Shown: piece after piece, positions 13,226-35,386 of the stretch | How positions within the stretch are numbered: the stretch's first letter is position 1 | Layout of the letters: the number at the start of each line of letters is the position of its first letter | Origin: Pempheris klunzingeri | Lineage: Eukaryota; Chordata; Actinopteri; Acropomatiformes; Pempheridae | Assembly: GCF_042242105.1 (NCBI RefSeq) | Contig: NC_092016.1 | Location: 9,128,501-9,192,500, forward strand | Length of the DNA: 64,000 nucleotides | Direction: 5' to 3' | Made by a program: the position numbers and the translations under genes | The notes under the pieces: model-generated | Databases searched by the model: none | What the model saw: the letters and a program-made list of their open reading frames with translations, nothing else | Told to the model about the DNA's origin: nothing

Positions 13226-16200
13226 GAGCAGGGTGCAGCCAGATGCGAGAGGGTGATATCGGCTAATTTACCGGCTACTAAATTATTCCCGCTCCAAACT
13301 ATCGTTATTATATCGGCCAAATCGCTATCAGTCATCCTCTACTTTATTCGATTGCTGAGTCTAATTATATTTACACATGCAGCGGTGGTTTTAATCATTA
13401 ACATGTTATTCCAATAATATCATAATATAATAACTAACTTCCATATCATGTGAAACTTGAGAAATTAGGTTATCTATGGTTATCTAAGATACATTACTTT
13501 TGCAGTACAGACTTTGTAAATAAACATGAAATTTAAATTTTCACATAATGTTAACATAACTTTGACAAAAATAAAGAGCAGGTATGGTGTTAACTTTGAT
13601 GGACTTCCTAATTTGAGTGAAGTATGTCCAAATATATGTTTACTTTTATAATGTAGTGAAAAAAAACATTCAACAAGACATGAATTAGAGCAAAGGACAA
13701 AACATAACAAGTTTGAACCATTTTACCACTTTAATGGCATTTTAACATGACTCCAAATGAACTAGTTACAGCCACCAGTCTGCCTGCAGCGATAAGGGAA
13801 CTGACCTGAGGATGTTCTCCCAGGATTCGCTGTCATAGAAAGCATGACTCCAGCCCATCTTCACAGTGCCAACAATGACGTTCTGCTTGAAGACATCTGA
13901 ACCCAACTTCCGGTAAATATCATCACATTCATTCAATGGGATTTGGAACACACCTAGCATGAAGCCTAGGATAGCACCTGAGTGAAGAAAAAAAGAGGGA
14001 ATGAGACTGAGACAAGTACGAGTTAACAAAGCACACAGAGGCATATTTTTGTAAACAGGAAGTGTGAGAGCTTCAGTCACTCCTTTAGTAATGCAACATG
14101 ATAATTTGGGGAATAAATGAGCAAATAGTGTATTGCTTGTTACGCTGTTGCTCTCAAGGCGTGGAGTTGATGCAAGGCCAATTGCCTGAAGGATTTTCTA
14201 CCAAGAGGAACATTACCCATCCATTTATAGCAAGTGTGTGGGATTAATGCAGCTATTAAACTACAGGGATACACTTCTCAACCACTTTCTCTCCATGATT
14301 GAAGATCACTGGGAGGATTACCAATTGACTACAGTGCTACAGTGTGAAGGCAGAGACGGGGTACCTGAAAAATGTGGGTGATCAAACTAACCAGATTTGA
14401 ACATCATTCGATTTAGCAGGTGGATTTCATTACGCTTTGAGTATGAAAATGAAATACCTCCAACTGGTGGAGATTAAGACAAAGAACTGATAGGAACTTG
14501 GGATAAATAGACACTTCTGGTAGTGATTAAAGGCCAACGTGCTCTGCAAATAAAATGCAGTTTTTCAATCTGCTGTGAAATGGAAAATAACAAAGTGGCA
14601 GATGGAGAAGACAGTCTGAGGATGGTCTACAGCAACCCCTTGTGGTGATTTTGCACACAGAGGAAAGTAAAAAAAAAAAAAAAGATATGAATCCACCTTG
14701 TGACAATTCCTAAAACCAAGTGAGGTTACATTATTTATGAAAAATATAATTTTATAATATATTTAAGAATTTGAAGTACACAGCACAAAGCAGCAGCGTT
14801 GACATTAGAGTGGTGCTGGTGGTGTTATTTATGGCAAAACAAGGGCAGACCAAAAAATGGGTCAGTATGTGATCATGTGCTGCCAGTTCAGTCTGCAATG
14901 TTGCTCTGATAATCCAGACACATATACACACACATGCAGAAGTAGGGTAGGAGGACAGCATACCTGTGCTGACACCACAAATATAATCAAAGAGTTTGTA
15001 GATAGGTTTGCCGGTCAGGGCTTCCAGCCTGTGTAACGTCTGAAGTGCCATAAGTCCCCTGAAAGAACAAAGTCAGGCACTGACATGCATAAAGAGCCAT
15101 AAATTAATGCGATGAGCATACATATCGGCTAAAAACAGTGAGAGCCATTTGATTTTCAACAAGATTAAAAGACAAACACGAAACCATTATCCATTTAACT
15201 GAATGTTTCTTAAGAACACAATTATTTGACCGACTGAAATTGCCAATAGAAGCGCTAGATTGTTTTTTAAAACATCAAAACATCTTGGCTTAATCCTATT
15301 TATTTCCATTTTGAAAAGACTTTCCATGAGCGACTCATATCTTACAATAAAGAGTACAAGAAGAGCTAAACTAGTACCTTAATCCTCCTCCATCTATGGA
15401 CAGGATCCGTATTCCCCGGCCTTTAACAGGCATATGGTAGCCCACCAGAGTGAGGGCTTCTCTGACTGCTGCCCTCAGGCCGGGGTCATTGGCCTTTGTC
15501 AGCCGCAGCAGGCAAGGGACAACCTTCTCCTGAGGAACACATAAACATACTGCGGTAGTCAGAAGTGGAAATGAAAAACATGGTCAGTCCACCGTGATAT
15601 GGTCACACCAAAATTGGCCAGGCAAATTCACTCATGTGGCACACAGCATGTGGACCCTGTCCTCACAGTTGGAGTTGTTGGAGCTACTGCAGCATGCAGC
15701 TAGTCCAAAATAATAAATCTCTGACACCCCGCTGTATTTACCCTCCATCCCTGTATTTGTTTTCACTACCAGTCGTACTGCATTGCCCCTATTATGGTTT
15801 TCTTTCAGCATGCAGCTACTCAAACAAGGGCACAAACAATCAATGCTTCCTGAACGAGAGCTCGATCCCACCGTCTCTCACAAATTGGCTCGACATTGAC
15901 AAGTTTTTCCATTTAGCAAGTCATTGTTTAATCAGAATGAACCCAGCAAAGGGGGCAAGGTGGGATCATTGCAATTTGCAATTGTTTTTTTTTTTTACAT
16001 TTTTTATTGATTTATTTGACAGGGACGATACATGTACGCACTGTAATATTTAAATATAATGAAACTGATGCAGCGCAGGTAGGACTTCCAGCTGAACCTA
16101 ATTTGCAGTCCTCCCTGGTCGGGCTTTTCATGGATAAAACATAAATACAAAACTCTACAATACAGGCACAGAGACAGACATAGAATAAACATATAAACAA

Positions 16201-19200
16201 CTACTATAAGCAGTATTTGAGACATGACCAAAACCAACACTTAAGAACAGTGACACTGAAAACAACTATTAAGAACAGTATGTATGCTATATAAACCCAT
16301 GTATCTCAGTATTCACTGATTTGCTCCTGTTTAAGTCATAATCTTGCTTCAGTATTTAAAGCTTTAAAAATCAATCAATGCTTTTATTTCTGATGGCAAG
16401 GTATTTCAAATCTGAGGGGCTTTAGCTGGGAAAGAGGACTGACCTAATTTTGTTTTGCATTTTGCTCATTTGCAGTCTCCACTAGCTGCTCCCCTAGTTG
16501 TGGCTCCTTTACTGTTATATCTTGAACTCATTTGACTGACTAACTCTGGGCAAAGGACATTTACATACTTAAAAATCAATTTTACAAATGACAAACGTTA
16601 GAATTCTCAAAGCCGAATAGGTTATGACTTGTCGTAATTTTACAGTGGTACCATATCACTGGTTTTTGATCCAGTATTTTCAAAGTTTGTTTGTATTATG
16701 ACATTATGGATTTCATTGCTAACTGGGTGACCTGGCCCCAGACAGTAATACAATAAGAGAGATGTGATAAAATTATAGTGTGTAAATATAGCTGGACAGC
16801 TTTTGTGGGTAAACAAGATCTTGCAAGTCAAAAACTTTTGAGTTTGGTCTTGATGGTCTAGGGCATTTTCCTAATGTGTGCATTGAATTTTAACTGGGAA
16901 TTCAAGTCATTTCAAGAGACATTTGCACCCATTTACTTTCTAAATACATATCAAATCCTCACTCAAATGAAAGCAGAGCAAAAACTGGTGTGTCCACTGA
17001 ATTATGGTGTTTTAAGGTTAACTACACCTTTAAAGCCTTGGTTGTAGAGAATATACAACAACATAAAGCTGCTGTCAACAGAGTCAGAACTATCCTACAA
17101 GCACATCCCTCTGGAAATGTCTGTATTGAGGTGATATTAAACTGTCAGGATGTAAATTGATGGATATAATTGACAGACAGAATTGGGATAAATGTCTGTG
17201 GGGAACCAGGACATTTTTTTCCCCCTCACAGCAAGACAGCATCAGGCACGACAAATGTAGGTCAGTCAGTCACCACAACGGTCTCCTTTATCTGTATTGA
17301 CATTTGCAAAACTATCAAAAATTATTCTTGCAACAATATCTTGAGCCTAACACTGTTCTTGGGTTTTCATATAGGGTTAACCTTCCTCACACTAGTAAAA
17401 GTGTCCTTGGTCTAATATAGGTTAGCACTGAATAAATTCCTGACACCATCACAGATAAGGCTGAGACATAAATAAATGCTTCAGTATGCAGTCTGCATGT
17501 GGTTGCAGGGCTCTGACGTTTTGTCCGGCATGGGAAAATTCCCAAACACAAGCAGTAGGCCATTATCTACTGTATCTAAATGCTACAACAGTTTAACAAT
17601 CCATGCACATTAATGTATGTATAAGAAACATGCTGCTGTAAACACTGACTGGACACCATGACCTAGTGACACGAGTCGAAGCTTTTGACATATCACACAC
17701 TTTCCTCACAAAGCCTCTGGATGTTAGCATTCTGGAAAAAAGGAGAAAAAACGAAAAGGAGAAAAGATTCTCACCTTGACTGCAACACCACAAGTCTCTG
17801 GGAACTCCAGGAGATGGTAGCTAAGGTCCTCCACCCTGTTGATGTAGACCCTTACATTTGATGCCCTGTGGAGACCCTGTACCAGAGCCCGAGTTCGATT
17901 GTCCACACTCACCCTTGCAATGATCTAGGAAACAACAAATGTGCATTAGCTGTGATCCAAGTGTAACCCTGACATGGTGTGTGACTAATTTTAAAAACTA
18001 ACTGAGGAGAAGTGAATAATGAATACTGTCATCATTGTTTCATTTCTTTCTCTTATGACCTCCTAAACTAGGGTGAAAAGCAATCACCGAAAAACATTAA
18101 CAAATGTCCAATACAGATAATACAAGCCTAAACTACAGTCCCCAACAGGACTGACATTAAGTTGATGGGGAAACAAAGCTTGTTTGACTGGGCCACACCC
18201 TAAACAACAACTCAGTCAGATATTTTGAATGCTGTTTGTTTGTGTATCTGTATTTTTTAACAGCTATTGTTTTATCAGCACATTCACAAGACACATTCAT
18301 TAATTTAGGATTAGATCATTTTATGATCAAATTAACTGTGGAGAGTGGTTAAATCAGCCAATCATCTGCCTCTCAGTAACTGTTATCACTTTAAACAATT
18401 GTCAGACATACATTTTCAGTACCTTTTGTTACCTTCATGGCTCAGATTTCTTGTCTGGCCCTCAGATTAAATAAAACAATGGAACTGGACGAGAGCCTGC
18501 CTGCTTTAATCTACTGTATATCATCAGACAAAGGACATAAGCCATGCAGTGTTTCTGCTATCTGCTAACTCAAACAAAACATATTATTAGTCCCCGTTTC
18601 AAATTACTCACTCCAGCCTGGCCTTAGACTGAATGTCAGTTGTGTTTACTGCACCTCTCCACAACATAAAAGCCTGGCTTGGCCTATAAAGTGCACACCT
18701 TCTGTGGCCATCTAACTCCACAAGGGGGTTATTTTTGAAAACAGATTCCCAGAACTCCAACAGCACGTCAGCACACTACATTAGACATATAGAGTAGCAA
18801 GAGCTACGGCCAACGTGTGGACAGTAGACACCCTGCTATAATATACCAGATACTCAGAACTGTGCGGGAATCATGTTTCCGATCATGTGTCTGAACTGCA
18901 AGGACAAATGTTTACATAATGCAGTATGAAATCATGCTAATAAAAATCAATGACACGATATAGGCGTGTTCATCAGATCTAGATTGACCTAAGACCATAC
19001 GTGCTCATTGTGATTTTATTATAACATTCGGTGAAATTTACTGATGAAACATTTCTTTTGTTGACCTACCTTCTCCCTTTGAAGCAGAAGTTTCTTAGCT
19101 TTCTCCTCTGCAACCTTCTGCTCCTTATTAATAGTGACCTCAATTGGCTTGATTGGTGCATCCTCAGTCTTCTTCTCTTCCACTGTAGGACTTTTGGACT

Positions 19201-20305
19201 CTCCCCTAAATTTGGGGACCAGGGGAGCAATGTAGCTTCCCACAAAGGCTTGTACAGTGGGAGCTGAGTAGGACAGGTAGTGTCCTAAGCCCTTCTTCGA
19301 GGACGGTGGGGTAGCAGGAGCAGCAGAGCTTGTTTTATCGGACACTGATTTGAGGTCACTAGGTTGTTTAACCTGAGATGAGGCAGAGGAATAGTCAACA
19401 TCGCCCACTTTCTTGTCCTGAGTCTTTGTACTGCTGCCAAAGTAAGAGTTGATGTGATGGGCCAGGTAGTTGTAAGTTTCATCCAGGCTGACTGAAAAGG
19501 TGCTGGGATGGAAGAGTGGTGTGGTTTGCTTTGACGCTGTGCTCTTGCTTTCAGTGTCACTCAGTGAAGGCTTAAGCTCTTCTTGCTTCCTGGCTTTGAC
19601 AGCGGGGACAACGCGTCTCAGCCTTTTCTCCTTAAGTTGACCCACAGTCACAACTGTGGCAGAGACAGTCGCTTCGGCAGAATTCTGAGGATGAGTAGAG
19701 GTAGTGGCACTTGCATCAAATGTAGCAACAGATGTAGGAACAGTAGTACTGGCAGAGGATGAGTTACATACAGGTTTGAGTGTGGGTGATGTAGAAGGGG
19801 GAGCAGCATTAGTATGAGCAAGAGTAGGTGTGATTGCACTCTCCTCGGCTTTTGGTGTTGACTCAACACTAACCTCAGCCTTTTTCCCCGCCTTTAAAGC
19901 ATTTGGCTTGAGTCTGGCGATTTTGGATAGAAGTTCTGTATGTGACCCACTCACAGCTTTAGAAACTGTGTCCAGTGTGTTCCTGACCCGCGACATGTGT
20001 TGAATCAAACCAGCCGACCACCGTGAAGTCGAAGTGTTTAAACACAGGGTGCTGGTGTGGAGTCCAAGCCTTTGTCTAGCCTGGTTAGCTTTAAAGACCC
20101 ATCCCTTACGTCCAGTGATCCTCAGGTGGTGGATGCGCCTCCAGCTAAGACGACCAACCTTGTAGCAAAACGCTTGTTGTACCTGAACCCTGCAGCGAGA
20201 AGTACCAGACAAGGGAAGTGATGCTAACTTGCAAGCATTTGTTTGCCATAAATGAAGTCTCCTGCTTACAGTCACCCAGGTATTTGGAGACCATCTATGA
20301 GTCAT
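76..20305 (-). CDS. pnpla8: Calcium-independent phospholipase A2 gamma (patatin-like phospholipase 8), 9 coding exons, 843 aa
   Basis: Membrane phospholipase of mitochondria and peroxisomes that releases fatty acids from phospholipids. Exons in transcript order: 19070-20305, 17775-17924, 15378-15529, 14964-15058, 13806-13977, 12714-12771, 12140-12334, 3399-3594, 76-353. They sum to 2532 nt with consistent phases. The patatin domain starts near residue 502 with the glycine-rich loop DGGGLRG. The nucleophile motif GVSTG (Ser543) is split by the 14964/13977 intron. The catalytic Asp is in DGGLLINNP (Asp687). The first 111 residues contain no Asp or Glu and many Arg, as expected of a mitochondrial presequence. 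Residues from about 145 to 220 are Ser/Thr/Ala-rich and poorly conserved. Human PNPLA8 is 782 aa. Met1 at 20305 follows an in-frame stop; Met104 (HMSRVRNTL) matches an internal start region in the human protein. The C-terminus reads SSEL rather than SKL. The gene is divergent from DNAJB9. Confidence 0.97.
354..3398 (-). other. PNPLA8 intron before the last exon
   Basis: About 3 kb bounded by a gtaagt-type donor at 3398 and an acceptor (cctccag) at 354-360 on the minus strand. I see AT-rich unique-looking DNA with no coding signal; the short open frames at 2209-2598 have no recognisable domain, splice context or codon bias. Confidence 0.85.
3595..12139 (-). other. Largest PNPLA8 intron, 8.5 kb
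   Basis: It separates the exon with the catalytic Asp (3399-3594) from 12140-12334. It contains many open frames of 60-112 codons on both strands, none resembling a known protein. A short minus-oriented fragment of a common fish repeat lies near 4735-4780 and a T tract at 8831-8848. Stretches around 6240-6350, 6860-7030, 9180-9340 and 10080-10250 are rich in homeodomain-like TAATTA/ATTAAT cores and look non-repetitive, so they are candidates for non-coding conservation, but no alignment was possible. Confidence 0.7.
13189..13223. repeat. (GT)n microsatellite
   Basis: About 17 GT units in the PNPLA8 12772-13805 intron. Confidence 0.95.
15530..17774 (-). other. PNPLA8 intron with a degenerate retroposon-like insert
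   Basis: No coding exon is seen between 15529 and 17775. The plus-strand open frame at 15634-16053 (139 codons) has no recognisable domain and runs into a T tract. The interval from 15985 to about 16950 resembles the 3' part of a fish non-LTR element (separate entry). Confidence 0.7.
15985..16950 (-). mobile_element. Probable degenerate non-LTR retroelement 3' remnant
   Basis: On the minus strand this stretch ends with AATAAA (complement at 16004-16009) followed by an A-rich tail (the T tract at about 15986-15996), as a retroposed copy would. The body resembles a dispersed fish repeat I have seen before (features such as a T-rich start and a degenerate 'gcagtcc...' block near 16105). I could not find a reverse transcriptase frame or a convincing target-site duplication, so the far end is uncertain. 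Confidence 0.35.
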
Positions 20306-20342
20306 TCTTTCGAGTCACAAGAGTTAGTCCCATCCAAAACAT
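20295..20342 (-). other. Upstream ORF overlapping the PNPLA8 start
   Basis: On the minus strand an ATG at 20342 opens a 15-codon frame that ends at a TAG at 20295-20297, beyond the main PNPLA8 ATG at 20303-20305 and in another frame. If the mature 5' leader includes this region, ribosomes starting there would bypass the main start. Whether an intron lies between this ATG and the transcription start is unresolved. Confidence 0.5.
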
Positions 20343-21480
20343 TAGGTCTGTGGTCCCCTTTTTCATTAACCTGGTGATGAACAACAAAAAAGTGATGTGG
20401 ACATGAAAGCATGCAAACAGAAATAAAGAAAATGATGGAAATGACAATGGCATCAGAATCAGAATCAGAACATGCTGTTACAGGTGCTTGACATTGCTTC
20501 TAAATCTGGCTCCTTAGCAGTGTTCAAGTGAAACCTGAAACCTGGAAAGTGATACTAACTGGGAGCACAACAAAATAGCTATCTTCTACTCACAGTAACA
20601 TATTTGAACATCGAGAACAAGCTAGCTCGTAGCTAACACAGAGTAGCGCAGCTAGCTAACTCGACAGCATTCATAAAGGCCACACAAAACATAAACCATA
20701 CCAGTGTTTTTACGTCTTCGTATCACGAACGCCGGGAAAACTTAAAAATCTCATTAAGTCGCCATCCTTCGTTGACGCTGACACAAAAGTAACAGTGTAT
20801 GGAGACACACACACGGTCATTAGACCTGACACTTGATTTCCAGGACTACGTGACGACGTCAGTCAAGAGAAAAACAATAGTCACGTGACGTTCTCTGTGC
20901 TCTGCAATTGGCTGTTTATCACTTGACCCCTTAAATGGAGCATGTTGATTGGTTGAGCGAATTCCTCTCTGCCTTCAACTGTAGCAGAGATCAACTGATA
21001 ATATTTACCAGCGTGCACCGATTCTGTCCTGCATGGGCGGAGTTAGCCCCTTTGTATTAAAAAAATAGGCTCCCATCCCACGTATCAAGTGGGACAACTG
21101 CATAACCAAATGGAGCGCTACGCAGACGCTTGGAAATGGGATGACTACACTTCACCCTAAAAAACTGTTTATACTGTGCCTCAAAACCCTTCAAAAATCA
21201 CAGTTTGTATTACACAATTTTAATAGTAAGACTTGATATCATCAAAAACGTAGCTAACTCGCATGGTTGTTGTAAATAAATGCCGTAAAATCTCACAACA
21301 CCCGGGAATATTAACCTTAGTGACCGGCAGGTGGCAGAAACCCCACCAGTCACCCTAATGCAGTAAAGGGATCGAAGAAGACATGGAAATGATGCTAGTG
21401 CTACCGTGACAACTTAACAGTCATGTTTAATGTTGGCTAAATAGTTAAGAGAAATAACTACGATACTCTAACTGAGCACT
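20343..21480. promoter_or_regulatory. Divergent promoter region between PNPLA8 and DNAJB9
   Basis: About 1.1 kb separates the PNPLA8 start codon from the splice donor of the DNAJB9 leader exon. The centre (20640-20900) is richer in CpG than its surroundings and has no TATA box. Visible sites are a palindromic E-box at 20880-20889, a CRE-like CGACGTCA at 20854-20861, another ACGT core at 20848-20851, and two inverted CCAAT boxes (ATTGG at 20907-20911 and 20948-20952). DNAJB9 is a target of the unfolded protein response, so ACGT cores are plausible XBP1/ATF6 sites, but neither ATTGG has the ERSE spacing to a CCACG. Confidence 0.6.
20880..20889. promoter_or_regulatory. Palindromic GTCACGTGAC element (CLEAR/E-box)
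   Basis: A perfect 10-bp palindrome identical to the consensus bound by TFEB/TFE3/MITF and USF factors, located in the divergent promoter. TFEB-type sites usually mark lysosome and lipid-catabolism genes. That it serves PNPLA8 or DNAJB9 is inference. Confidence 0.5.
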
Positions 21481-21500
21481 GCTGTTTGTCTCCTGAACAG
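21380..21500 (+). other. dnajb9: Probable non-coding first exon of DNAJB9
   Basis: A strong splice donor (cag|gtaagt) at 21500/21501 lies upstream of the coding exon that begins at 22351 after a gaacacag acceptor. The exon 5' border is not visible and the start given here is approximate. The intron 21501-22350 contains no coding signal. Confidence 0.55.
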
Positions 21501-22364
21501 GTAAGTGTGGGGTTTAAAAAAAAAGGAGAATACATGGGCGCTTCCTTGTGTTAGCAACGACAGCTAATGGTTAACGTGAGGAGTGATGGGAGGTGACATC
21601 GGTGAAATATTAAATTTTAACGGAAGGGCCAACTCCCATGGTGTCTAATGTAATGCTAGTTCATCTTTCTCAGGAGTAGATTTCCTGCTACTGAACTTAA
21701 AATATAATGCAAATGTTATTATTGTGTTTAGTGTTAATTGAGCTGCCCAAGATAACGTAAAGGAGGACAAATAAAAGCAAATCGCCCACTATCTGAGCAC
21801 TGTAATATTAGATAGCTAACAATAGCTAATATGGCAGTGTCATCTAGCTTAGTTTAGACGATTTCTATAATATTGTATCTATGGCCCAAGGTGATGATTA
21901 ACAATCAGGGGTACTTGTACCGCATGGGGCACTGCAGCAGCTGGGGGCACATGCAAAGAGTTTAGTTAAGTTGAAAAAAAAACTGAATAAATTATGCTTT
22001 GATCAGGAAGAAAAACACATTGAGTCAGCTGTAACACAACACCACAGTTTAAATGATAAACTAAATGGTCGAAATGTCCAGCTTCATTGACTCAAGTGGT
22101 TGTAGGCCTTAAACACTTAAACATTAGTTATTTTTTAAAAAGTCATTGCTTTATGATAGTGTTGTTAAAACAGCCACTAAAAACAATTCAGATATACTCA
22201 GTGGGAACATGATTGGTGGTGTCGATGAAGGGGTGAATGAGTTAATCTGACAGGGCTCAGGGGGTACATCAGATTAAAAAAGAAGTTCCAAGGTGTGTTG
22301 TTTTTCTACCAATGTGTTAAACGCTGATGCCTTTTCTCTCTTGAACACAGGGGACGGCAGAACA

Positions 22365-23199
22365 ATGGCAGCTGCACAGTCTGCTGTAACGTTTGCAGTG
22401 TGCATCCTCATGATAACAGAGCTGATACTTGCCAAGAAGGACTACTATGATATATTGGGAGTGCCTAAAGACGCTACTGAGCGACAGATAAAAAAGGCTT
22501 TCCACAAGCTTGCAATGAAATATCACCCAGATAAGAACAAGAGCCCAGACGCCGAAGTGAGATTCAGGGAAATTGCTGAAGGTGCAGTTGATTCTTTGTT
22601 TGTGGGATTGTTTGAATGTATAGAAAGTCACTGTTCCCTGTCATATTGGAATATTATTCTTATTTCTAATGTAGACTCACTCTATAATGTAGTTTGAGCT
22701 CGCACTTTAACATAAATTATGATTGTCATGACCTTAGTGACTGATTCGTGTCCTTTTTGCAGCCTATGAAACTTTATCAGATGAGACCAGAAGAAGAGAA
22801 TATAATCAGTTCGGTGACACATCTGCATACTTCACCAGGGAAGCACAAGGCAGACATAGACAAGGTGCCAACCAACCTTACAGCTTCAACTTTGATGACA
22901 TTTTCAAGGACTTTGACATCTACAGCCAGAACAGACACGCCCGTCACCGAAGACACTTTGATGAGCACACCAGGTCCCACAAGGAGACCCACAGCAGACA
23001 CAAGAGACACTTTCAAGGAGGTTTTGGAGCAGGTATCTTTGATGACATGTTTGATGACGTAGAGAGAATGTTTACCTTTGACAGACACACCAAACAGACT
23101 GAAAACGGCTTTCATGGACCATCAAAACAACACTGTAGAACAGTGACGCAGCGCAGAGGAAACATGGTGACCACATACACAGACTGTACTGCTTCCTAA
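22365..23199 (+). CDS. dnajb9: DnaJ homolog subfamily B member 9 (ERdj4), 217 aa
   Basis: ER-luminal HSP40 co-chaperone that stimulates BiP and helps clear misfolded proteins. Coding exons 22365-22581 and 22763-23199 join within the Ala codon of AYETLSDE. Residues 1-22 form an uncleaved or cleaved signal sequence (hydrophobic [16 protein letters not shown]). The J domain follows directly ([18 protein letters not shown]) with the HPD tripeptide in YHPDKNK. A Gly/Phe- and His/Arg-rich middle replaces a long client-binding domain. The C-terminal block [18 protein letters not shown] is nearly identical to the mammalian protein as I remember it. Human DNAJB9 is 223 aa. A reading frame running past the first exon into the intron (to 22697) is an artefact of ignoring the donor at 22582. 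The gene shares its upstream region with PNPLA8. Confidence 0.97.
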
Positions 23200-24530
23200 G
23201 ATGCAATGTAAAATGACTTCTGACTCAAAATTGCCTTGGAATACAATACTGTTGTACTGATTGGGTAACGAAAAGCCACATGGTTCAAATGCTGTGAAAT
23301 GTGAGCATTGAGATCTGACATTCAGGCACAAAGGCTCTCAGTTTACTTATCTTAAATCAAATTTCATATAAGCTATGTTATGTTGAAGCTGTACCCTGTG
23401 TGTGCTCATGCACTTGAACATGATTGTAGTAGCTTTTCACTTATTGTTGAAGAAAGCAGAGAGGGAGTATTTTGTCAGTATTTGAAGGACCTTCTTTGAT
23501 TGTAGTATGTGTTAAGTTTACCATTTGGAAAAATAAAACAGTCATAGTGAATTTGGCACAGGAATACCCTTGTGCCAGTTCATCACTAGTTCACTTCTTT
23601 CATTCTTTTGTACAGGTTTCATTGTGGGTCTCAAAACACAGCTGAAGGTAGAGACAATAGCAGCCAGTGGAGTTTTGCTTATGGTTGTCAAACGGGGGGC
23701 AACGTCAACACAAAGACCTCCACATGTCTGCTTGTTAACGGGCGTTAGTACTACATCTTGTTGAAATATTCATGTGCTCTGCACTGCCAGTCACATTTTT
23801 TTGAACATCATATATTTAAGCAATTGTGGTTAAATCGCCATCAGTGCGATTGTAAAGCAACTGTAAATATCCCTAAAGTAGAAAATATAAAAAAGAAACA
23901 GGTAAAAGTGAATAGAGAAATGTTTGTCTGAAGCATATAATGTTCTGTTTTTCTAGACTCTTTTTGGTATTTTGTTTACCTCAAAGTGATAGAGGACGCT
24001 GGGATTGATCCATCTTAAGTTAAAAAAAAATCACAACCATTTCTGAATTCTGAATTTACCAAGACTTTCTAGTTTTAAATGTAAATTTATAATTAAAATA
24101 CTTGAAATTTAGCCAAAAACTCTCAAATATAGGTATTTAAAAAAATTTGACTGGCATGTCAGACAAACCCCAATAATGTTTCATTTGTAAACTAACTTGC
24201 TGAGGACCAGTTGAACTGAACTGTACACTAACTACAGTACATACTAGAGGTTTCATGATTACTAGTTTAACTTGCTGTTGCAAGGTTTTGCTGAAGGAAT
24301 TACACATACACACAAGCAACAATGTTCAGCACATTATCGGTGTTGACAGATTGATGAAACACACAGCACATACTATTTTCTGTTACCTCACACCTTTTCA
24401 ACTAGTTACAGTGACATCCTTTTATACTGTAGTGTGCAATATTTATTTCCTTTACTGATTGTGTTGTAAATATTCAATAGCACTTTCAATTTTGTATCAT
24501 AAAAATGTGTTTTGACAAATAAAAAGAGAC
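23200..24530 (+). other. dnajb9: DNAJB9 3' untranslated region with two poly(A) signals
   Basis: AATAAA occurs at 23532-23537 and again at 24518-24523, followed by GT-rich sequence near 24555. Two 3' ends, about 330 and 1320 nt after the stop, are therefore possible. Short open frames here have no recognisable content. Confidence 0.6.
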
Positions 24531-25199
24531 CTAGAGACCAAACTGAGCTTCCTTCTGTTTGTGGTGGAAGAAGTACTAAGACTGCAATTAAATAAAACAA
24601 TATTTCCCTCTGAAATGCAGTGAAGTAGAAGTACTGAGAGGCAGAAAATGTAGTTACTTAATGTACTTAGTTACTTTACACCAGTGCTTCCGTTTACTTA
24701 TTTACTATGATGTGTAAGAGTAGAAATGTTGAGTTCATTCACATTATGGATATGAGAACCAAAATCTGGCACATTCAGTCTTTAATTACCCTTTCGTAGC
24801 ATATATTGTCATATATCATATATAAATATATTGTTATTATTTTGCATGGAGATGCTGAAGTTACTTGTAAGTCAAACTAATAGACTACAGTTTAAATAGA
24901 GGTTTTTCAAAGATCTTTCTCAAGATGATGCCTAACTCAGTTTTATGTGATAACAGTTTCCATTTTTCTATCTGGCATTTTTATATTCCATATTCGTCAC
25001 TTAGTTATCTAAGAAACGAATAAATCAATCAATAGATAATTAGTGTAGAAGCTAACCCTTTATAAAATAACAGGTTATACTCGTCACCATAAATGTACGC
25101 GTCCAATCATGAGTGTCACATAAATATTTTGGTTCTCGCCTTAGTTACTGTTGCGTAGAGGAAAAATGATAATCTCTCGTTTCATTGGTCCAATACGAA

Positions 25200-35386
<10,187 letters not shown>

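Noticed and set aside
15634..16053. 139-codon plus-strand frame, longest unexplained one on that strand outside exons
   Set aside because: No recognisable domain, ends in a T tract belonging to a retroposon tail on the other strand, and sits in a PNPLA8 intron.
20907..20952. ER stress response element (CCAAT-N9-CCACG) for DNAJB9
   Set aside because: Both inverted CCAAT boxes were checked; neither has CGTGG nine bases away, so only isolated ACGT cores can be claimed.
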